Part shown: piece by piece, positions 8,152 through 16,442 of the stretch | How positions within the stretch are numbered: position 1 is the stretch's first letter | How the letters are laid out: each line of letters opens with the position of its first letter | NCBI GenBank assembly: GCA_910579015.1 | Contig: CAJTRO010000050.1 | Coordinates: 4,429-25,647 of the forward strand | Length of the DNA: 21,219 nucleotides | Reading direction: 5' to 3' | Source of the DNA: an uncultured Dorea sp. | GTDB taxonomy: Bacteria > Bacillota_A > Clostridia > Lachnospirales > Lachnospiraceae | Notes under the pieces: generated by a model | The model's database searches: none | Told to the model about the DNA's origin: nothing | What the model saw: the letters and a program-made list of their open reading frames with translations, nothing else | Made by a program: the position numbers and the translations under genes

Positions 8152-9027
8152 CTATGATTCTGGAGGAAAACGGCTGGAGAACATTTTCCGATATTCGGTG
8201 GGTGTACAGCCGTTTATTATTTTGAACATGCGTATGAAGGAAGACAGGCTTGTATATCCGCAGCTGAGTGCGGCATCCGTGATGGACGTGTCCGGATCTG
8301 CAAGAAGTCTTCCGGCGTGTTCGATTCTTTTCCGGTTAAGGTATTGATAAAAGGTTGTAGCAGTAAACTGCTTAAAAAGCCGGGTAAAGTGATATTTGCT
8401 GAACCCGGCCTGTTTTGCAATATCATCAAGAGTCAAGTCTTCACAGAAGTGTTCGTTAATGTAATTGCAGATGGAAAGGAACTTTTTAGAATATTCCTTG
8501 TGTACATGGCCGCCACCGCAGAGATGCTCAAAATGATCTGTTATATTGTGGCCGATCAGGACGAAGATTTCAAGCAATTTTGAATAAACGACAGTTTCAA
8601 GCAGAAGACTGCCGGTGTTGTATTCTTTCTGGATCTGCAGGAGTAAACAGGAAATCTGCCGGTGTATTCTGGGGAAATTGTCTTCTGTTATTTTTAAAGC
8701 AGGCGATATATGGCTTATAATGGAGCCAAATCCGCGGATGGAAGAGAGCATGGTGATCTCGGCCTGGAAGATGATACGTCTGCCGCATGACGGGGCTTTT
8801 AGGGCGTGGATTACCCCTGGACTGATGAAAATGATATCATCAGGGTTTAATAGAATCGTACTCTGGTTGACTTCGACAGAATATGTGTTCTCTAGCGGCA
8901 TGATGATTTCCAGAGGAGTATGCCAGTGGTTCGGATAGTCTTCTGCCTGGGTATTGGTGTATAGACGGAGATTGGTATTTTCTTTGTAATTCACGATCTC
9001 GTGTAATCCGTTTAGATTCTCAATCAT
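8152..9027 (-). CDS. AraC family transcriptional regulator with cupin sensor domain
   Basis: 291-residue regulator, probably sensing a xylan-derived sugar and activating the neighbouring hydrolase genes. The N-terminal cupin/AraC-binding half (about 20-110) has NHWHTPLE at 33-40, DDIIFISPGVIH at 63-74 and the usual His spacing. The C-terminal half (about 183-285) carries two helix-turn-helix units: LTLDDIAKQAGFSKYHFTRLFK, then ITDAALSCGYTSLSSFIRMFK. GGGAGA on the minus strand (9033-9038) sits five bases before the start. It is divergent from the GH3 gene and convergent on the GH43 gene with a four-base gap. AraC genes so placed usually control both neighbours; that is inference. Confidence 0.93.
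   Translation of the reverse strand: MIENLNGLHEIVNYKENTNLRLYTNTQAEDYPNHWHTPLEIIMPLENTYSVEVNQSTILLNPDDIIFISPGVIHALKAPSCGRRIIFQAEITMLSSIRGFGSIISHISPALKITEDNFPRIHRQISCLLLQIQKEYNTGSLLLETVVYSKLLEIFVLIGHNITDHFEHLCGGGHVHKEYSKKFLSICNYINEHFCEDLTLDDIAKQAGFSKYHFTRLFKQFTATTFYQYLNRKRIEHAGRLLADPDTSITDAALSCGYTSLSSFIRMFKIINGCTPTEYRKMFSSRFPPES
8168..8224 (+). terminator. Candidate terminator inside the 3' end of the araC-type gene
   Basis: The arms AAACGGCTG (8168-8176) and CAGCCGTTT (8207-8215) are a perfect nine-base inverted repeat. Within the loop, CCGA/TCGG (8188-8198) forms a second small stem. TTTATTATTTT follows. It lies 20 bases past the GH43 stop and would end the GH43-SGNH-GH43 transcript while overlapping antisense to the regulator's 3' end. 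The 30-base loop is long, so termination efficiency is uncertain. Confidence 0.45.
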
Positions 9028-9060
9028 AGTTTTCTCCCGTTGCGTTCTCTATATAATGTA

Positions 9061-9089
9061 ATTGTAATATTATCTGTCGTATATGACAA
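9061..9089 (-). promoter_or_regulatory. Promoter of the AraC-type regulator
   Basis: Read on the minus strand: -35 TTGTCA (complement of 9084-9089), a 17-base spacer and -10 TACAAT (complement of 9061-9066), each 5 of 6 to consensus. The predicted start near 9054 leaves a leader of about 27 bases with the ribosome site. Confidence 0.6.
9075..9088. promoter_or_regulatory. Near-palindrome over the araC-type -35 box
   Basis: TGTCGTATATGACA is its own reverse complement at 12 of 14 positions and covers most of the minus-strand -35 box at 9084-9089. It could be an autoregulatory operator, or a chance AT-rich palindrome. Confidence 0.3.
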
Positions 9090-9137
9090 GAAGGAAATAG
9101 CAATAATTGATAATTCGCAGGCAAAAAACAGATAGAT

Positions 9138-9166
9138 TTCAGAATTATATTTTGCTAAAGTATAGA
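9138..9166 (+). promoter_or_regulatory. Weak candidate promoter of the GH3 gene
   Basis: TTCAGA (9138-9143), a 17-base spacer and TATAGA (9161-9166), each 4 of 6. It would start near 9173, just before AAGGAG at 9184. A weak -35 box would suit an activator-dependent promoter. Other AT-rich choices exist in this region. Confidence 0.3.
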
Positions 9167-9196
9167 TAAACAAATATCATTTTAAGGAGCAGGGAA

Positions 9197-11341
9197 ATGA
9201 GTGAAAGAACAAGAGAGTATGCACATGAGCTTGTAGAGCAGATGACAACAGAGGAGAAAATATGGCAGATGCTGTATGAATCGCCGGCTATCGAGAGGCT
9301 TAAGATACCGGCGTATAACTGGTGGAATGAAGCACTGCACGGGGTGGCGAGGGCGGGAGTTGCCACTGTTTTTCCCCAGGCAATCGGGATGGCGGCGACA
9401 TTTGATCCGGATTTTCTGTACAGGATTGCAGATGTGATATCTACGGAAGGACGTGCAAAGTTCCAGGAATTTTCAAAACGCGGAGACAGGGGGATTTATA
9501 AGGGACTGACCTTTTGGGCGCCGAATATAAATATATTCAGAGACCCGAGATGGGGACGGGGACATGAAACATTCGGCGAGGATCCGTACCTGACGGCAGA
9601 ACTTGGTATGGCATTTATCAGAGGAATTCAAGGGGACGATCCGGATCATCTGAAAGCCGCCGCCTGCGCCAAGCATTTTGCAGTACACAGCGGGCCGGAG
9701 GCGCTGCGTCATGAATTTGACGCACAGGTATCAGAGCATGATCTGTATGATACTTATCTGTATGCTTTCTGCCGGTGTGTAAAGGATGCGAAGGTAGAGG
9801 CTGTGATGGGCGCTTATAACAGAGTGAACGGGGAGCCCGCATGCGGAAGCCAGAGACTGCTTAGGGATATTCTGAGAGATGAATGGAATTTTGAGGGACA
9901 CGTAGTATCTGATTGTTGGGCAATCAATGATTTCCACCTGCATCACTGTGTAACAGACACAGTGGAAAGGTCTGCCGCAATGGCAGTAAATAATGGATGC
10001 GATCTGAACTGTGGAAGCGCTTTTCTGCATCTTGGCAAAGCGCTGAAGCAGGGGTTTGTAAGCGAGGACGCCATCACAGAAGCGGTGGAACGTCTCATGG
10101 ATGTCCGTATCCGTCTTGGGATGATGGAGGATTACAAATCGCCGTATGAGAGTATTTCTTATGATAAGATCGAATGCCGGGAACATACAGAACTGTCTGT
10201 GGAAGCGGCGTTTAGAAGTCTGGTCCTGTTAAAAAACACAGATCATATATTGCCGCTGGATAAGAAGAAAGTTGGGACGATTGCCGTAATCGGTCCGAAC
10301 GCGAATTCAAGAGACGCTCTGGTTGGTAATTATACAGGAACTTCTTCTCTGTATATTACTCCTCTTGAAGGTATACAGCAGTATGCAGGAGATGAAGCAA
10401 GAGTGCTGTATGCGCAGGGCTGCCATCTGTACAAAGATAAGGTGGAATTTCTGGCGGAGGATAAGGATCGTTTTCAAGAAGCGGTGATGGCGGCGGAGAA
10501 GGCAGATGCAGTAATCATGTGCCTTGGCCTGGATGCAACGATAGAAGGAGAAGAAGGCGACGCAGGCAATGAATATGCAAGCGGAGATAAGCCGGGACTG
10601 AGACTTCCGGGGCAGCAGCAGGAACTTCTTGAGACAATAACCGCGTTAGGAAAACCGGTGATACTTGTTCTGTTAGCAGGAAGCGCGCTTGATTTGTCCT
10701 GGGCGGACCGGCATGTAGATGCAATCATTGACGCATGGTATCCGGGCGCCCGCGGCGGAAAGGCGATTGCAGAGATGATATTCGGGGAGAAATCACCTTC
10801 AGGGAAGTTGCCGGTTACTTTTTATGCGGATGAAAAGGAACTGCCGGATTTTTGTGACTATAGCATGAAAAACCGTACCTACCGTTATACAGATTGTGAG
10901 ATTTTGTATCCTTTCGGGTATGGGCTTTCTTATACAGACGTTGGATATTCAGAGCCTTCGATAAGCTGCGAAGAATGTGGCGTGAAAGATTCTGTTACTG
11001 TTACTGCGCATGTTACGAACAGAGGAAATTATCAGATTCAGGAAAGTGTCCAGGTTTATATCAGGCATGAGGACCGGGCAGATTATGAACCGGGATTTCA
11101 GCTCAAAGGAATCAAGAATATAACATTAAACCCGGGTGAAACAAAAGAAGCAGAGATTGTATTGGATATGCGGGATTTTGCTGTTATTACAGAAGAAGGG
11201 CGGTGTGTGGCGAGACCGGGAGTGTACAAAATCAGTATCGGCGGATGTCAGCCGGACCAGAGAAGTGTGGAATTAACCGGGCGTTGGCCGGACATCTTCC
11301 AGATAAAAAGAAACGGCAGGGAAGAAAATATAATATATTGA
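9197..11341 (+). CDS. GH3 beta-xylosidase/beta-glucosidase
   Basis: 714-residue family 3 retaining glycosidase that removes terminal xylose (or glucose) residues from oligosaccharides. The first domain opens with LKIPAYNWWNEALHG, the pattern of the xylosidase branch of GH3. KHF at 159-161 and nucleophile D239 in HVVSDCWAI are visible. The second alpha/beta domain carries GLDATIEGEEGD (444-455) and LPGQQQ, where the acid/base Glu is expected. The last about 110 residues are the fibronectin-like domain (FGYGLSYT, then VQVYIRHE and FQLKGIKNI). No signal peptide, so it acts on imported sugars. AAGGAG at 9184-9189 is seven bases before the ATG. Family and fold are secure; xylosidase over glucosidase is favoured by sequence pattern and context. 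Confidence 0.93.
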   Translation: MSERTREYAHELVEQMTTEEKIWQMLYESPAIERLKIPAYNWWNEALHGVARAGVATVFPQAIGMAATFDPDFLYRIADVISTEGRAKFQEFSKRGDRGIYKGLTFWAPNINIFRDPRWGRGHETFGEDPYLTAELGMAFIRGIQGDDPDHLKAAACAKHFAVHSGPEALRHEFDAQVSEHDLYDTYLYAFCRCVKDAKVEAVMGAYNRVNGEPACGSQRLLRDILRDEWNFEGHVVSDCWAINDFHLHHCVTDTVERSAAMAVNNGCDLNCGSAFLHLGKALKQGFVSEDAITEAVERLMDVRIRLGMMEDYKSPYESISYDKIECREHTELSVEAAFRSLVLLKNTDHILPLDKKKVGTIAVIGPNANSRDALVGNYTGTSSLYITPLEGIQQYAGDEARVLYAQGCHLYKDKVEFLAEDKDRFQEAVMAAEKADAVIMCLGLDATIEGEEGDAGNEYASGDKPGLRLPGQQQELLETITALGKPVILVLLAGSALDLSWADRHVDAIIDAWYPGARGGKAIAEMIFGEKSPSGKLPVTFYADEKELPDFCDYSMKNRTYRYTDCEILYPFGYGLSYTDVGYSEPSISCEECGVKDSVTVTAHVTNRGNYQIQESVQVYIRHEDRADYEPGFQLKGIKNITLNPGETKEAEIVLDMRDFAVITEEGRCVARPGVYKISIGGCQPDQRSVELTGRWPDIFQIKRNGREENIIY

Positions 11342-11347
11342 CAGCAA

Positions 11348-11378
11348 GGGGCCTTTTGAGTAATTCGGAAGGCCTTTG
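11348..11378 (+). terminator. Weak stem-loop after the GH3 gene
   Basis: GGCCTT (11350-11355) pairs perfectly with AAGGCC (11369-11374), with two further G-U pairs and one A-U pair outside. Only three T residues follow, so it may attenuate transcription into the kinase gene or protect the 3' end rather than fully terminate. Confidence 0.35.
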
Positions 11379-11469
11379 ACAGCGTATAAGTCTATAGCGA
11401 AAAGCTGCTGCAGACAGCTGTATCCGCAGGGTTCCGGGACGGACAGTTTCCAGAAGCAGGGGGGATTCT

Positions 11470-13062
11470 ATGAAAGAGATATTATATAAGCCAGGGGGAT
11501 GGTTTGATAAATATTGTATAAAGAAAAAGTTCTATTTTTCGTATATATTGTGTGTTCTGCTTCCGCTGATCATTACGGACAGCGTGATAATATTTATCGT
11601 GATACATTCAGACAGGACGCTGCATCATAGAGAGATGGAGAATGCCGCGAATGCCGTACAATACTATATAAGTAATTCTGCGGAACAGGCGGCAGGGTAT
11701 GCAAAACGGATCTATACGAATAAGTATGTCAATGACTTTCTTGAAAGACAATATGAGAATACTTACGATTATGTGACCAGTTACTATGATTTTTTCAAAG
11801 GAATGTGGTTCGACGGCGCTATGGGCTCTAATTATGTAAGAACAGTTTTGTATGGAAATAATGATACACTTATCAACGGTGGAAAAGTTTCGAATATAGA
11901 CCGGGATGCCGGTTCGTTATGGTATCAGCAGTTTAAAGCATCAGGCATGCAGCAGATGCTTTTGTTTGACTATCATGCTTCAATGACCGAACCGAACCGC
12001 AGGATGCTGTTTCTTACACGGCTGAACTCTTATAATCAGACAAGCGATAATTTCCTTCTGGTTGAGTTTGATTATGCCGGAATCAACCGGTATTTAAAAG
12101 AAATGAATTATGCGATGGATGTGTTTATCTGCCGGGACGGAGAGGTCGTGCTGTCAAACGGGAGGCATTCCAGTACGGCAAAAGCGTTTGAAAAATTTAC
12201 GGAATATGACAACGTGGGATATCAATCAAGCCTGCGGATTTATGGAACGGATCTTGAGATATATGTCATGAATGCAAAAAATATGATTGCAGAGGAAATC
12301 AAAAGACAGCTGCCCGTCATCTTGTTTCTTTTCATCGTGAATGCAATCCTGCCCGTCATCGTGTATAGGGATAAGATAAAGGAACAGGAAATCATAGTTG
12401 AGAGACAGAGGGCCGAACTGCTGGCGCTGCGGAGTCAGATTAATCCTCATTTCCTGTTTAATACACTGGAAAGTATCCGGATGCACAGCGTTATCAAAAA
12501 AGAAAAACAGACAGCGGAGATGATCGAGAAACTGGCAGTGTTGCAGCGGCAGTATGTAGAATGGGGCGAGGATATGGTGAAGGTATCAAAAGAGATGGAA
12601 TTTGTGCAGACATATCTGGATATCCAAAAATACAGATTCAGTGACAGGCTGTCCTGCGAGATTGAGATGGATGAGCGGTGCAGTGAGTTCAGAATACCCA
12701 AGCTGACCATCGTTACGTTTGTAGAGAATGCCTGCGTACATGGAATTGAGAGTAAATCGTCGGCCGGATGGATCTTCGTCCGTATTTATCTTGAGGATAT
12801 GTATATGCATATAGAGATTGAGGATACGGGCAAAGGAATGAAGAAGGAGAGAATGGAAAGCCTGTTGTGGAAAATGCGGAATGCAAGTATCGGGCTTTTG
12901 CAGGAGAAGGAGCGTGTCGGCATCCTGAATGCCTGTCTTCGTCTGAAGATGAAGACAGATGATGAAGTGATGTTTGAACTTGATGGAGAAGAAGGAATCG
13001 GATTCTTGACACATATAAAGATTCCGTGCAGGTATTTGGAACCGGAGGTGGCACAATGTTGA
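11470..13062 (+). CDS. YesM-type sensor histidine kinase
   Basis: 530-residue membrane kinase; the input half of a two-component system that usually senses sugars or binding-protein state for an adjacent importer. Membrane segments lie at about 22-47 and 281-298. Between them is an extracellular sensor domain of some 230 residues. The cytoplasmic part carries the His_kinase box with phospho-accepting H327 in QINPHFLFNTLE. The ATPase domain shows the N-box N420 in TFVENACVHG, the G1 box DTGKGM (452-457) and RVGILNACLRL in the G2 position. I see no HAMP spacing of full length between the second membrane segment and the H box; the link is a short helix. A G-rich site (AGGGGGG) lies five bases before the ATG. 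The gene overlaps the next by seven bases, which implies coupled translation. Confidence 0.93.
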   Translation: MKEILYKPGGWFDKYCIKKKFYFSYILCVLLPLIITDSVIIFIVIHSDRTLHHREMENAANAVQYYISNSAEQAAGYAKRIYTNKYVNDFLERQYENTYDYVTSYYDFFKGMWFDGAMGSNYVRTVLYGNNDTLINGGKVSNIDRDAGSLWYQQFKASGMQQMLLFDYHASMTEPNRRMLFLTRLNSYNQTSDNFLLVEFDYAGINRYLKEMNYAMDVFICRDGEVVLSNGRHSSTAKAFEKFTEYDNVGYQSSLRIYGTDLEIYVMNAKNMIAEEIKRQLPVILFLFIVNAILPVIVYRDKIKEQEIIVERQRAELLALRSQINPHFLFNTLESIRMHSVIKKEKQTAEMIEKLAVLQRQYVEWGEDMVKVSKEMEFVQTYLDIQKYRFSDRLSCEIEMDERCSEFRIPKLTIVTFVENACVHGIESKSSAGWIFVRIYLEDMYMHIEIEDTGKGMKKERMESLLWKMRNASIGLLQEKERVGILNACLRLKMKTDDEVMFELDGEEGIGFLTHIKIPCRYLEPEVAQC

Positions 13063-14642
13063 GAGTATTATTGGTAGATGATGAGCAGGTTATCGTGCAG
13101 GGACTTATGGCATTGATTGACTGGGAGAAGGAAGGGTTCGTGATTGCAGGGACAGCCTCGGACGGGAAGGAGGCGCTCCGGTTTATAGAGCATAATCGTG
13201 TCGACTTGATCATGGCAGATATAAACATGCCGGAGATCTCTGGATTGCAGCTTTTGCAGAAGATTCGTACAGAGAAGCTTTCAGACGCATTTTTTATAAT
13301 ATTAAGCGGGTTCGCGGAGTTTTCCTATGCGCAGGAGGCCATCAGGTATAAATGTACTGATTATATACTAAAGCCGATTAAGAAAGAGCAGCTTATGGAT
13401 ACGCTGCATAAGATCAGTGAAATGACTGCGGATAAGGAAGCGAGGAATCGAACGAACCGGAAGATGGAGCGGGAATATCTTGCGAGGAATCTCATCGCAG
13501 TAATAAATGGAAAATATGACGAAGTTAATCTGGAAATTATCAGGAAGCAGGTGTGTTTTGAAGGCAGTATCCGCTATGTTGAGATAGAACTGAACGAGAA
13601 TCTGCTTGATGAAGAGATTGCGGATGAAGAGAAACGGACATATCAGAGGCGTTTATCAGAGGTCTGTGCGGATTATCTGGGAGATTATGCGGATCATTGT
13701 GTCTTCGATGTGTCTGGCAAGGAGAACATATATGATATTGGTTTTGTATACTGCGACTATATGGCGGAGAAGGATTTCAGGACTGAGAAAAATTATCTGG
13801 AAAATTTTCTGGCCTATCTGCGTGAAGAAGCGGATCTGCCCGTGATTATGCTGGTCGGGAAAAAGGTGGATGATATTCAGAATATAGCAAAATCCTACAG
13901 TACGGCCTGCATACTAAGATCCTGCCAGGGCTTTAAAAATCTAAAAGATATCTATTATTATGATGAAGAGATACAGGTGTCCGGCAGCGGAATCGTTCTG
14001 TGTAAAAAGGAGATTGACGCTTTGCTGCAGTCTATAGAACAGAATCAGGAAACGGAAATTGTAAAAAACGTAGATGATTTTTTTGAAGAAATACAGAAGA
14101 TGGGGGTTGGGGGAGACAAGAGTTTAAATATAGATTATCTGCTTTTCCAGCTGATTCATCTTGCAACACAGCAGGACGATAATGTAAATCAGGAAGAAAT
14201 ATTGAGACTTATCAGCGAGCAATCTTTTAAAGAGGGGCTTACACGGGGGAGTAAGGCGCATTTATTAAGGTTCTCACGAGAGTATGCCTTATATCTCGCG
14301 CAGCTGCGCCAGAATGTATCAGGAGGTATTCTGACAGAGATTGAGAAGGAGATCAGGTTGCATTTTGCAGAGAATCTGACTCTAAAGGGGCTGAGCGAGA
14401 AATATTATGTGAACAGCGCGTATCTGGGACAATTGTTTCGGAAAAAATATGGATGTTCATTCAAGGATTATCTGAACCGGACCAGAATTGATGCGGCGGC
14501 GTTCCAGCTTGTCCAGACAGATAAGAAGATCTATCAGATAGCGGAAGAAGCAGGGTACCATAATCTTGATTATTTTGTCAGCCGTTTTATTGATGCAAAG
14601 GGCATTACCCCTGCGAAGTACCGGCGTAATGCAAGAATATAG
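13056..14642 (+). CDS. YesN-type response regulator with AraC DNA-binding domain
   Basis: 528-residue partner of the upstream kinase. Residues 1-120 are the receiver domain: acidic pocket D8-D9-E10, phospho-acceptor D55 in LIMADINMP, S84 at the switch position and K106 in ILKPIKK. The middle (about 130-420) is the poorly conserved region usual in this long YesN class. The last about 100 residues hold two AraC helix-turn-helix units (LKGLSEKYYVNSAYLGQLFR and IYQIAEEAGYHNLDYFVSRF). The start at ATG 13056 is set by GGAGG at 13044-13048 inside the kinase gene. It ends 108 bases before the binding-protein gene and probably activates that promoter, where direct repeats 21 bases apart lie just upstream. 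Confidence 0.94.
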   Translation: MLRVLLVDDEQVIVQGLMALIDWEKEGFVIAGTASDGKEALRFIEHNRVDLIMADINMPEISGLQLLQKIRTEKLSDAFFIILSGFAEFSYAQEAIRYKCTDYILKPIKKEQLMDTLHKISEMTADKEARNRTNRKMEREYLARNLIAVINGKYDEVNLEIIRKQVCFEGSIRYVEIELNENLLDEEIADEEKRTYQRRLSEVCADYLGDYADHCVFDVSGKENIYDIGFVYCDYMAEKDFRTEKNYLENFLAYLREEADLPVIMLVGKKVDDIQNIAKSYSTACILRSCQGFKNLKDIYYYDEEIQVSGSGIVLCKKEIDALLQSIEQNQETEIVKNVDDFFEEIQKMGVGGDKSLNIDYLLFQLIHLATQQDDNVNQEEILRLISEQSFKEGLTRGSKAHLLRFSREYALYLAQLRQNVSGGILTEIEKEIRLHFAENLTLKGLSEKYYVNSAYLGQLFRKKYGCSFKDYLNRTRIDAAAFQLVQTDKKIYQIAEEAGYHNLDYFVSRFIDAKGITPAKYRRNARI

Positions 14643-14645
14643 GTA

Positions 14646-14677
14646 TATATCTATATTTTACCATGTTATATCCTATA
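14646..14677 (+). promoter_or_regulatory. Candidate AraC-type activator site: direct repeats 21 bases apart
   Basis: TATATCTATA (14646-14655) recurs as TATATCCTATA (14667-14677) with a start-to-start distance of 21 bases, two helical turns. Both lie on the same strand and end 10 bases before the -35 box at 14688. This is the arrangement AraC-type regulators bind when they activate. The repeats are AT-rich, so chance is possible. Confidence 0.35.
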
Positions 14678-14687
14678 ATTTGCCTGA

Positions 14688-14716
14688 TTGAAAAAATCTT
14701 CCTTTTTTAATAAAAT
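14688..14716 (+). promoter_or_regulatory. Promoter of the binding protein/permease operon
   Basis: TTGAAA (14688-14693), a 17-base spacer and TAAAAT (14711-14716), each 5 of 6 to the sigma-A consensus. Predicted start near 14723, with AGAGGAGG downstream before ATG 14751. A second perfect TATAAT at 14674-14679 has no good -35 partner. Confidence 0.6.
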
Positions 14717-14750
14717 TTTAATATATTAACGGAAAGAGGAGGATATTAAT

Positions 14751-16415
14751 ATGAAAAGAAGACGTCTGACAGCACTATTGCTTATAGCAGTGACTGCAAC
14801 ATCTCTGGTTACTGGCTGCGGCAAGGGAAAAGACAAGTCATCAGAGGATGGAGTGAAAGAATTCACGGCATTTTTTGCCGTACCTAATCCGGAGATCAAT
14901 GATGACAATGAGATTCAGCAGATGATAGCAGAAAAGACAGGGGCTAAGGTGAAGGAAACCTGGCTTACAGGGCAGACTGCGGAGGAAGCGGTTGGTACGT
15001 TGATTGCCGGCGGGGAGTATCCGGATTTTATAGAAGGCGCAGGCGGACAGAAGCAGTTGTATGATGCGGGTGCGCTGGTGGCTCTTGATGATTATCTTGA
15101 CGATTATCCTAATATCAAGGAGTTCTTTACAGAGCAGGAGTGGGATTCCCTGCGTCAGGATGACGGACATATCTATTGGATTCCGCAGTTCTCGAACATA
15201 TACGGAGAAGAGAGGACATGTGAACATAACGATGAGGCATTCTGGATTCAGACCAGAGTACTGAAATGGGCCGGATATCCGGAGGTAAAGACGCTGGATC
15301 AGTACTTTGACCTGATTGCGAGGTATAATGAGGAGAATCCGACGATGGAAGACGGTACGGCGAACATTCCTTATACAATCATGTGTGAGGACTGGAGATA
15401 TTTCTGTCTGGAGAATGCGCCGATGTTTCTTGACGGATATCCAAATGATGGATGCTGTCTTGTGGATCCGGAGACACACAAAGTGTCGGATTATAATACG
15501 ACGCCTACGGCGATTGCCTATTTCAAGAAACTTAATGAAGAATACAAGAACGGACTCGTAGACAGGGAATCATTTACCCAGACATATGATGAATATATTG
15601 CGAAGCTGTCAAGCGGGCGTGTGCTTGGTATGGTAGATCAGTGGTGGGATTTTGCATTCACCGCAGGAGACGCAATCAAGTCGGCAGGACTTGACAAACA
15701 GGGGTGCAGCTATGTTCCGCTGCCGATTACGATTGATGAGGGAATTACGAATCAGTGGCATAATTCCGGCGGTGTAGTGAATGCCAGTTCCGGGCTTGCA
15801 ATCTCTGTAAGTTGTGAAGATGTAGAGGGAGCGTTGAAGTTTGTAGATGATTTGTTGGAACAGGATATACACGATCTTCGGTTCTGGGGTGTGGAAGGTG
15901 TAGATTATCAGGTAGACGATGAAGGCGTATTCGGCCGTACAGATGAAATGAGAACCCAGTGTGCAGATACTGCGTACAAGGCTTCTCATCTGTGTACATA
16001 TTCTTATTTCCCACAATGGCTTGGAACAAGCCGCGATGGAATCAATGCCATGAAACCGGCAGAGCAGGAAGGCGAGTTCTATGACGCGCTGAAGGACGAC
16101 GTAAAGGAATGCTTTGATGCATACGGAGCCAAGTCATATGTAGATATGCTCGGGAAAAATGATTCGCCGGGATCCTGGTATCCAATGTGGAGTTATTCGA
16201 ATACATATACAACTGATACAGACGCAGGAATGGCATGGACTAAAATCGGTGAAGTTAAGCATGAATATCTTCCGAAGGTGGTTATGGCAGATGATTTTGA
16301 CAGCGCATGGAAAGATTATATGAAGAAATATGAAGAATGTAAACCGGAGGATTTCCTTGAGGATCTGCAGAAGGAAGCGGACCGCAGGATAAAAGAAGCA
16401 GAAAAATACAAGTAG
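14751..16415 (+). CDS. Extracellular solute-binding lipoprotein (LplA-like), oligosaccharide ABC importer
   Basis: 554-residue binding protein that captures oligosaccharide outside the membrane and hands it to the two permeases. The signal is a type II lipoprotein leader: basic MKRRR, a hydrophobic stretch and the lipobox LVTG with C23. The mature part has the long family 1 (LplA) layout, with aromatic residues spread through it that would suit sugar stacking (QWWDF, FWGVEG, YFPQWLG). Ligand cannot be read from sequence; xylo-oligosaccharide is inferred from the neighbours. GGAGG at 14738-14742 is eight bases before the start. The permease gene starts 27 bases downstream, so they share a transcript. 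Charge-rich C-terminal helix (ADRRIKEAEKYK) ends the protein. Confidence 0.93.
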   Translation: MKRRRLTALLLIAVTATSLVTGCGKGKDKSSEDGVKEFTAFFAVPNPEINDDNEIQQMIAEKTGAKVKETWLTGQTAEEAVGTLIAGGEYPDFIEGAGGQKQLYDAGALVALDDYLDDYPNIKEFFTEQEWDSLRQDDGHIYWIPQFSNIYGEERTCEHNDEAFWIQTRVLKWAGYPEVKTLDQYFDLIARYNEENPTMEDGTANIPYTIMCEDWRYFCLENAPMFLDGYPNDGCCLVDPETHKVSDYNTTPTAIAYFKKLNEEYKNGLVDRESFTQTYDEYIAKLSSGRVLGMVDQWWDFAFTAGDAIKSAGLDKQGCSYVPLPITIDEGITNQWHNSGGVVNASSGLAISVSCEDVEGALKFVDDLLEQDIHDLRFWGVEGVDYQVDDEGVFGRTDEMRTQCADTAYKASHLCTYSYFPQWLGTSRDGINAMKPAEQEGEFYDALKDDVKECFDAYGAKSYVDMLGKNDSPGSWYPMWSYSNTYTTDTDAGMAWTKIGEVKHEYLPKVVMADDFDSAWKDYMKKYEECKPEDFLEDLQKEADRRIKEAEKYK

Positions 16416-16442
16416 TATCTGCTTGAAACCGGAGGTGAAAAT

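Noticed and set aside
9100..9126. Possible catabolite-repression (cre) site near TGATAATTCGCAGGCA
   Set aside because: It is two bases longer than the 14-base cre consensus and lacks the right centre. No convincing cre site was found by eye in the spacers.
6469..11413. AGCTGCTGCAG occurs in two spacers (6469-6479 and 11403-11413)
   Set aside because: An 11-base match is expected many times by chance in 21 kb, and the flanks do not match.
14687..14711. AT-rich inverted repeat ATTGAAAAAA/TTTTTTAAT taken as a terminator of the response regulator gene
   Set aside because: The stem is almost only A-T pairs with one G-U, and the same bases form a good promoter for the next operon.
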